Assembly: GCA_017460265.1 (NCBI GenBank)
Contig: JAFUBJ010000197.1
Coordinates: forward strand, 1 to 5,556
DNA: 5,556 nt
Source of the DNA: Atopobiaceae bacterium
Lineage (GTDB): Bacteria > Actinomycetota > Coriobacteriia > Coriobacteriales > Atopobiaceae
Direction: 5' to 3'
Both the position numbers and the translations under genes were made by a program. Shown piece by piece: positions 1 through 5,556 of this stretch; positions within the stretch are counted from its first letter, which is position 1, and each line of letters begins with the position of its first letter. The notes under the pieces were generated by a model. That model saw only the letters and a program-made list of their open reading frames with translations, did not search any database and had not been told where the DNA came from.

Positions 1-1215
<1,215 letters not shown>

Positions 1216-1220
1216 AAGTA

Positions 1221-1226
1221 TCCTTT
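1221..1226 (-). promoter_or_regulatory. Ribosome binding site of rpoD
   Basis: The minus strand reads AAAGGA, then TACTT, then GTG. The 5-nt spacing supports the GTG start. No ATG in the right frame is available nearby. Confidence 0.65.
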
Positions 1227-1239
1227 CGATGATTCGCAA

Positions 1240-1268
1240 ATCCTAAGGAGTTTACCCGCAATTTGAAA
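1240..1268 (-). promoter_or_regulatory. Weak candidate sigma-70 promoter in the dnaG-rpoD gap
   Basis: On the minus strand TTTCAA (1268-1263, 3 of 6 to TTGACA) is followed after exactly 17 nt by TAGGAT (1245-1240, 4 of 6 to TATAAT), about 25 nt before the rpoD GTG. The gap is visibly more AT-rich than its surroundings. The match is weak and could arise by chance; rpoD may simply be read through from dnaG, since no terminator-like hairpin with a T-run is seen in the 54 nt. Confidence 0.22.
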
Positions 1269-1269
1269 T

Positions 1270-3123
1270 TTAATTCACGGAAGACAGTTTTTGCGTAAGC
1301 TCGTTACAGCGTTTCTGCAAATCGGTCGCCTGCCTGAAGAGCTCTTGCGCATCCGTCCCAGGGACCCCGCCCGACATGGCAGCAAGCTGCGCCTTGATCT
1401 GCCTGACCTTTCTTCGCGTAGAGTGCAGCTCGACCGTATCGACCAAAAAGGCAACCTTGTCGGCCGTGGACATGTGCTCAACCTGAGCCATCCTCCCCCC
1501 AGAGAGGATGCGCGGAGCGTCAGGGACGACCTCGGTCGCAGCCGCAACCACCTGGGCGGGAGAGGACCCGGCAGGAGTCGCGAGCATTGCCCATGCCATC
1601 ACCTCGTGCCTCGAGTCGGCCCACGTGAACCCCGCGATGCGGTCTCCGTACGGCCTGACGGCATCTGGATTGGAGGCCAAAACGGCCAGGAGCTCACGCT
1701 CCACGACCAGAAGGGCCCTGTCATCCTGCGAGAGAACCTCATATCCATAGGAGGGCGTCGCTGTATAGGCATGTCCCGAGCCCTCATTCCCGGCTGGGGC
1801 CTGCCGTGACGCAGGGGTCAGGCGCTCATCTGCAACGGGCTCCTTTGCCTGGTAGACGGCTCGCCTTGTTGCCTCGACGTCAGTCCCAAGGCGACTCGCA
1901 AGCTGCGTGACATAGCTATCGAGCAAGACAGAACCCTTAAGCGGCACAAGCACGGAGGCGAGGTCGTTCAGGGCGGCGACACGCTGGCCGGGCACGGAAA
2001 GATCGTAGTTGCCGAGCTTCTTGTCGAACACAAACGACATGAGCGGCTCCGCCTCACGCAAGATGGGCTGGAGCGCCTCAGGGCCATGGTCGGCCAGAAA
2101 CTCCGCAGGATCCTGGTTGTCCGGAAGCACCACGCAGCGCATCTCGGCCTTCGTCTTGTCCAGGTGGCGTATGGATAGCTCGGCAGCCTTCTGTCCCGCA
2201 GCGTCGCCGTCAAACATGCAGATAATGACTTTGGCACCAAAACGCTCAAGCAGCTTGACATGGTCAAGCGAAAGCGCGGTGCCCAACGCCGCGACGGCGT
2301 TGGTGTAGCCGACCTCATGAAGAGCGATGACGTCGGTATAGCCCTCAACGACCATGGCAACGCCACGCGCCGTGATGGTCTCCTTTGCGCGGTCGAAGGC
2401 AAAGAGGTGCTTGGACTTGTGGAACACGTTCGTCTCGCGCGTATTGAGGTACTTGGGCTTGCCGTCGCCCATCACGCGCCCTCCAAAGCCGATGGACCTG
2501 CCCTGCTCGTCGTGGATGGGAAACATCACGCGATCAAAGAAGCGGTCGGACAGACGACCAGAACGGTCAAGCGCGAGGTCGGCCGCCATCATCTCCTGCG
2601 GGGAGAAGCCCTTGCCTCGCAGGTCGGCGACGAGCGTGCCACGTCCGGGGGCATACCCAAGCCCCCACCTCCTGCAGACGTCAGAGCCAAAGCCGCGTCC
2701 GGCCAGATAGCGGCGGGCGGCGTCGTTTCCCTGCCCCCTGCCACGCAAAAGCATGGTCGAATAGAAGGACTCTGCCTCGGTAAGCGCCTCGATGAGTCGG
2801 TTGCGCCTGGGACCCCGGCTGGCAGCACCCTGCTCCTCGGAAAGCTCGATGCCCGCACGATCAGCCAGATAGCGGACGGCATCCATGAAGTCGAGGTTCT
2901 CGCGAGCCATCACGTAGTCAAAGACGTCGCCGCCCTTGTGGCAACCAAAGCAGTTCCACAGGCCCGTAGAGGGGTTGATGTGAAACGACGGGCTCTTCTC
3001 GTGATGGAAGGGACAGCACCCCCAGAAGTCGTGCCCCCGCTGACGCAGAACGACCGTCTCGGAGACAAGCGCCTGAAAGTCGGTGGCCTGACGAACCCGC
3101 TCTTTGTCCTCGTCAGTTATCAA
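1270..3123 (-). CDS. dnaG: DNA primase DnaG
   Basis: DnaG synthesises the RNA primers for chromosomal replication and works at the fork with the replicative helicase. The 617-residue protein has the full family layout. The N-terminal zinc-binding domain carries C37-x2-H40 and C58-x2-C61 (CPFH, CFGC), with the KSPSF signature at 43-47. The catalytic TOPRIM core has RFFDRVMFPI (194-203), KYLNTRET (224-231), the catalytic glutamate E260 in VEGYTD, GTALSLDH (281-288) and the metal-binding D305/D307 in FDGDAAGQKA, followed by DPAEFL (338-343). A low-complexity linker at about 427-463 leads to a helical C-terminal domain (about 465-617), where other DnaG proteins bind the helicase. The start is TTG rather than ATG. 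It is supported by GGAGG 6 nt upstream and by a TTGA overlap with the ribF stop. All catalytic and zinc residues are present, so the enzyme should be active. It is followed after 54 nt by rpoD, the classic dnaG-rpoD pairing. Confidence 0.98.
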   Translation of the reverse strand: MITDEDKERVRQATDFQALVSETVVLRQRGHDFWGCCPFHHEKSPSFHINPSTGLWNCFGCHKGGDVFDYVMARENLDFMDAVRYLADRAGIELSEEQGAASRGPRRNRLIEALTEAESFYSTMLLRGRGQGNDAARRYLAGRGFGSDVCRRWGLGYAPGRGTLVADLRGKGFSPQEMMAADLALDRSGRLSDRFFDRVMFPIHDEQGRSIGFGGRVMGDGKPKYLNTRETNVFHKSKHLFAFDRAKETITARGVAMVVEGYTDVIALHEVGYTNAVAALGTALSLDHVKLLERFGAKVIICMFDGDAAGQKAAELSIRHLDKTKAEMRCVVLPDNQDPAEFLADHGPEALQPILREAEPLMSFVFDKKLGNYDLSVPGQRVAALNDLASVLVPLKGSVLLDSYVTQLASRLGTDVEATRRAVYQAKEPVADERLTPASRQAPAGNEGSGHAYTATPSYGYEVLSQDDRALLVVERELLAVLASNPDAVRPYGDRIAGFTWADSRHEVMAWAMLATPAGSSPAQVVAAATEVVPDAPRILSGGRMAQVEHMSTADKVAFLVDTVELHSTRRKVRQIKAQLAAMSGGVPGTDAQELFRQATDLQKRCNELTQKLSSVN

Positions 3124-4175
3124 AGGCCACCTCCCAGCGAATGCGCCCCATCACCTAGATGGGTTCGTACCCAGTCTATGTTGCCCAGAACCACCCGCTC
3201 CAGCTCTTCGAGCGAAGAGAAAGGGCGAGAGGCGCGAAGCCACCGCACGAACGTGACACAGACGTCGGCGTCGTAGGCATTGCCGGAGAAGCCGATGAGG
3301 TTTGCCTCGCAGAATAGCTCGTCAGGAGAAGAGAAGGTTGGTGGTGCACCAACGTTGATCGCGGCAGGCCAGGCAGAAGAACCCAGGGTGACGAAGCCGG
3401 CATACACTCCCTGGGCCGGCATGCACGAAAGCCCCGGAAAGCGTACGTTGGCGGTCGGAAAACCAAACGTTGTTCCCTCTCCCCTGCCATGCTCGACGAC
3501 GCCCCTCAGGAAGTGACAACGGCCAAGACGCTCGTTGGCCTCGGCGAGACCCTCAGGCTCACCAAGCAGGGACCTGATGCGGGTAGAGGAGACGGCACTC
3601 CCCTTTTGGTTCAGAAGCCCATGGACAACAACCTCGAAGCCCTCAGAACGACCGCAGATCCTAAGCGTGTTCTGGTCTCCACGGCCTTGGTGCCCAAAGC
3701 GAAAGTTGCCTCCCACGTGCACGCTGACGGGACGGCAGACGCCAAAGAGGACCTGACGCACGAAGCCGTCTGGCTCCATGGCGGCCAGCGTTTGGTCAAA
3801 ATGCAGCATGACGACACCGTCAGCCCCGGCAGAGGCAATGATGCGCGCACGGTCCTCGCAACTCAGAAGCCTGCGAGGAGCGGAAGCGCCCAGAAAGAGC
3901 TCTTCTGGGTCTGGCTCAAACATCACCGCGAGACAAAGAGCCCCTCGCTTCTTTGCATCCTTGCGCGCCTCGTCCAAGAGGTGACGATGGCCGACGTGAA
4001 AGCCGTCAAAGGCGCCAATGGCGATGACCGCATTGACACCTGGCCCCAAACGCAGCCCATCAAGAAGCAGGCAACGTGAACCCATGGGTCCCTCTTGCCA
4101 AGAGAACCCACGTGGGACCACGTCTTGAGTCGCCTCGAGCGTCGCTACGAGCTCGGCGGGAAGGAACACCCTCAT
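3120..4175 (-). CDS. ribF: Bifunctional riboflavin kinase / FAD synthetase RibF
   Basis: RibF converts riboflavin to FMN (kinase) and FMN to FAD (adenylyltransferase) in the cytoplasm. The 351 residues contain both domains. The N-terminal nucleotidyltransferase domain shows the HxGH-type motif GAFDGFHVGH (54-63), FEPDP (86-90), FRFGHQGRGD (158-167) and SSTRIRSLL (196-204). The riboflavin kinase domain shows LRGVVEHGRG (223-232), the flavin/ATP loop GFPTAN (238-243), GVYAGFV (256-262), AAINVGAPPTF (271-281) and a catalytic glutamate at E290 (CEANLIGF). The chosen ATG overlaps the truB stop as ATGA and has AGGGGG 6 nt upstream. A longer reading frame reaches back to 4250 inside truB but has no support. 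About 50 residues precede the first motif, more than usual for the family, so the internal ATG at 4085 (residue 31, AGAGG 5 nt upstream) is a possible alternative giving 321 residues. The common P-H-P of the FExxP motif is P-D-P here. The stop overlaps the dnaG start. No FMN riboswitch precedes the gene. Confidence 0.96.
   Translation of the reverse strand: MRVFLPAELVATLEATQDVVPRGFSWQEGPMGSRCLLLDGLRLGPGVNAVIAIGAFDGFHVGHRHLLDEARKDAKKRGALCLAVMFEPDPEELFLGASAPRRLLSCEDRARIIASAGADGVVMLHFDQTLAAMEPDGFVRQVLFGVCRPVSVHVGGNFRFGHQGRGDQNTLRICGRSEGFEVVVHGLLNQKGSAVSSTRIRSLLGEPEGLAEANERLGRCHFLRGVVEHGRGEGTTFGFPTANVRFPGLSCMPAQGVYAGFVTLGSSAWPAAINVGAPPTFSSPDELFCEANLIGFSGNAYDADVCVTFVRWLRASRPFSSLEELERVVLGNIDWVRTHLGDGAHSLGGGL
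3127..3135 (-). promoter_or_regulatory. Strong ribosome binding site of dnaG that decides its TTG start
   Basis: The minus strand reads GGGAGGTGG inside the last codons of ribF. GGAGG (3134-3130) is 6 nt from the TTG at 3123-3121. No ATG or GTG occurs in frame at the expected place, so the TTG is the natural start. Confidence 0.75.
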
Positions 4176-5149
4176 CTTGAACCCCCTACACCGACGATGC
4201 CCGCTGGAAAGTTGGACTCGCAGCGCAATTCTGAGCCCACGCGACGCCATATGCCTACAAGGCTGTGCCCGGACAAGAGAGAGACGAGCTCTCCCTGGTT
4301 AGGTTCGCGGATGGAACCGTCGGGACAAACGCATAGCCCGGCACCAATCCTCCGTCCGCAAGAAACATCATCAAGCTCATTGCGCGAAAGCGATCGGAAG
4401 GGATGGCCAAGGGCGGTTACGGGGTCAAGGCTAAGGGTGGGCACGGCGCTGGGGCCTTTTTCCTCGAGCTCGGAAAGCTCAAGGCAGTCCTTAAGCCTCA
4501 CGCCACCAGAGGCAACACGGCAGAGTCCCACAAGGTGTGCCGCGCTTCCGAGCGACCTTCCCAGGTCGCGAGCTATGCTGCGCACGTAGGTGCCCTTAGA
4601 GACGTGAAGGTAGACTTCCCAGACAAGAGAACCGTCACCCTCAACCTCAAGGTTGAGTAGTCGAGCGTCAATGATGCGCACATGCCTCGGCTCAAGCTCA
4701 ACCCGCTCTCCGGAACGGGCACGATCATAGGAGCGTCGGCCATCGACCGAGATGGCCGAGTAGGCGGGAGGCACCTGGTCAAGATCGCCAACGAGCTCGG
4801 AGACCACCTGCGCCGCATGGTCCCTGTCCTTCAGGACGTCAGGGACATCGCGGACGACCGTCACCTCTCCTTCGGCGTCGTCCGTAGTGGTCTCGGACCC
4901 AAAGGAGATGCGGGCGTTATATGCCTTCTCGTCAAGCGTGAGCATGCCGAGCAAGCGCGTTCCTTGGCCGACCCCCACGACGAGCACCCCAGAAGCGGCG
5001 GGATCGAGGGTTCCGGCATGGCCAACCCTGCGCTCCCCCAGGGCACGGCGAACCTTGCCCACAACGTCATGGCTTGAGGGGCCGACAGGCTTGTTTATGG
5101 CGAGCAGGCAGTTAAGCCCGCTGTCGCCGCGCCTCACGTAGCATCGCAT
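4172..5149 (-). CDS. truB: tRNA pseudouridine(55) synthase TruB
   Basis: TruB isomerises uridine 55 in the T-loop of most tRNAs to pseudouridine. The 325-residue product has the family motifs in order: LLAINKPVGPSSHDVV (15-30), the catalytic-aspartate block RRVGHAGTLDPAASGVL (40-56) with nucleophile D49, KAYNARISFGSETTTDD (75-91) with Y77, QVPPAYSAISVDGRRSY (125-141) and SKGTYVRSIARDLG (184-197). The segment after about residue 250 is the variable C-terminal region. The length is near the family norm of about 300. The ATG at 5149 overlaps the preceding gene by 16 nt. Its best Shine-Dalgarno-like sequence, AAGGAGG (5169-5163), is 13 nt away, which is long. An in-frame GTG at 5137 would make a GTGA overlap with that gene's stop and drop four residues, but has only AGGG 12 nt upstream. 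The exact start is therefore uncertain. The 3' end overlaps ribF as ATGA. The truB-ribF order is very common in bacteria. Confidence 0.96.
   Translation of the reverse strand: MRCYVRRGDSGLNCLLAINKPVGPSSHDVVGKVRRALGERRVGHAGTLDPAASGVLVVGVGQGTRLLGMLTLDEKAYNARISFGSETTTDDAEGEVTVVRDVPDVLKDRDHAAQVVSELVGDLDQVPPAYSAISVDGRRSYDRARSGERVELEPRHVRIIDARLLNLEVEGDGSLVWEVYLHVSKGTYVRSIARDLGRSLGSAAHLVGLCRVASGGVRLKDCLELSELEEKGPSAVPTLSLDPVTALGHPFRSLSRNELDDVSCGRRIGAGLCVCPDGSIREPNQGELVSLLSGHSLVGIWRRVGSELRCESNFPAGIVGVGGSR
4182..4187 (-). promoter_or_regulatory. Ribosome binding site of ribF
   Basis: The minus strand reads AGGGGG, then TTCAAG, then the ATG at 4175-4173, a 6-nt spacing. It lies within the last codons of truB, so ribF translation is probably coupled to that of truB. 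It favours the 4175 start over the upstream ATG at 4250. Confidence 0.65.
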
Positions 5150-5556
5150 CCCTGGGCAGCGTCCTCCTTGAACAGCTGCTTGAGCAGGGGAAGCGCAGCG
5201 GAAAGTGCGTCGTCCACCGTGCCTTCCACGGTGAACCCCGATGCGGCCTTATGTCCGCCGCCGCCCAACGCACGTGCCACCCCAGATATGTCACGTCCAG
5301 ACTTGGAGCGAAGGTTTCCCCTAACCTTGCCTCCGGGGACCTCCTTCAAGAAGAGCGCAACCTCCGAGCCCTCGACGCTGCGGACAACGTCTACAAGGCC
5401 GTCGCTCTCGTCAAGGCTTGCCCCTGTGCGAGCCAAATCGGCCTGCGTGGCATAGCTGTAGGCGATCTTCCCATGCTCGAAGGTCGTGATGCGACCCATC
5501 ACGGCAGACTTCAGGTGAAGGAACGACAGCTTAAAGCTCTGGTAAACGTTAAGGGA
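5134..5556 (-). CDS. nrnA: DHH/DHHA1-family phosphoesterase (NrnA-like oligoribonuclease / pAp phosphatase), 5' end cut by the window edge
   Basis: Only the last 140 residues are visible, read in-frame from the right edge to a TGA. They form the DHHA1 domain: GRITTFEHGKIAYSYATQAD, then ASLDESDGLVDVVRSVEG, VALFLKE, KVRGNLRSKSGRDISGVA and the substrate-binding glycine/histidine motif ALGGGGHKAASGF. This pattern is typical of the NrnA/MgpA subfamily, which degrades nano-RNAs and often dephosphorylates 3'-phosphoadenosine 5'-phosphate. The N-terminal DHH catalytic domain with its metal ligands lies outside the window, so activity cannot be judged. A reading that begins at an internal start near 5502 would be a truncated domain; the frame continues unbroken upstream to the edge, so the gene is partial rather than short. 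In many Gram-positive genomes this gene lies between rbfA and truB, which matches the truB neighbour here. The family is sure; the exact substrate is inferred. Confidence 0.92.
   Translation of the reverse strand, partial: SLNVYQSFKLSFLHLKSAVMGRITTFEHGKIAYSYATQADLARTGASLDESDGLVDVVRSVEGSEVALFLKEVPGGKVRGNLRSKSGRDISGVARALGGGGHKAASGFTVEGTVDDALSAALPLLKQLFKEDAAQGCDAT

Noticed and set aside
1216..1269. Intrinsic terminator between dnaG and rpoD
   Set aside because: No GC-rich inverted repeat followed by a T-run is present on the transcribed strand; the short AT-rich aattt/aaattt words do not form a convincing stem.
2260..3276. A 338-codon open frame on the plus strand, antisense to dnaG and the end of ribF
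   Set aside because: It is a mirror of the GC-biased codons of dnaG, matches no family I recognise, and crosses two genuine genes with complete motifs. Its length is explained by the scarcity of stop codons in GC-rich DNA.
3489..4079. A 196-codon plus-strand frame antisense to ribF
   Set aside because: No domain is recognisable and the opposite strand encodes all RibF motifs without interruption.
4176..4250. Extension of ribF to the ATG at 4250
   Set aside because: It would overlap truB by 79 nt, lacks the ATGA junction and Shine-Dalgarno of the 4175 start, and the added residues are an arginine-rich shadow of truB.
4172..4260. FMN riboswitch upstream of ribF
   Set aside because: The region is the coding 3' end of truB, and there is no untranslated leader able to hold the conserved aptamer.

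Overview
All genes in this window lie on the minus strand, so they are transcribed from the right edge towards the left. In that direction the order is: the C-terminal part of a DHH/DHHA1 phosphoesterase (nrnA-like, cut by the right edge), truB (tRNA pseudouridine-55 synthase), ribF (riboflavin kinase/FAD synthetase), dnaG (primase) and rpoD/sigA (primary sigma factor, cut by the left edge before region 4). The window is essentially all coding. The first four genes overlap by a few bases (16 nt, ATGA and TTGA junctions), and the only gap is 54 nt between dnaG and rpoD. No rRNA, tRNA, CRISPR array, insertion sequence or terminator was recognised.

The DNA is GC-rich with strong G/C preference at third codon positions, most extreme in rpoD. 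The protein sequences and the truB-ribF-dnaG-rpoD order suggest a high-GC Gram-positive bacterium, probably an actinobacterium of the Coriobacteriia type (Olsenella/Collinsella/Atopobium relatives). This placement is inferred from memory of gene order and protein flavour, not from a search.

Functionally this is a housekeeping cluster joining the tail of a nusA-infB-rbfA-type translation operon (nrnA, truB, ribF) to the 'macromolecular synthesis' pair dnaG-rpoD known from many bacteria. The products cover small-RNA/nucleotide turnover, tRNA modification, FMN/FAD supply, replication priming and promoter recognition. The overlaps imply one transcript with translational coupling from nrnA to dnaG. 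rpoD may also have a weak promoter of its own in the 54-nt gap.

No undescribed system was found. The points worth a second look are local: the acidic/basic charged linker of the sigma factor and the trinucleotide-like repeat encoding it, a shift in third-position GC within rpoD, the TTG start of dnaG, uncertain starts for truB and ribF, and a cluster of short palindromes inside the 5' part of ribF.
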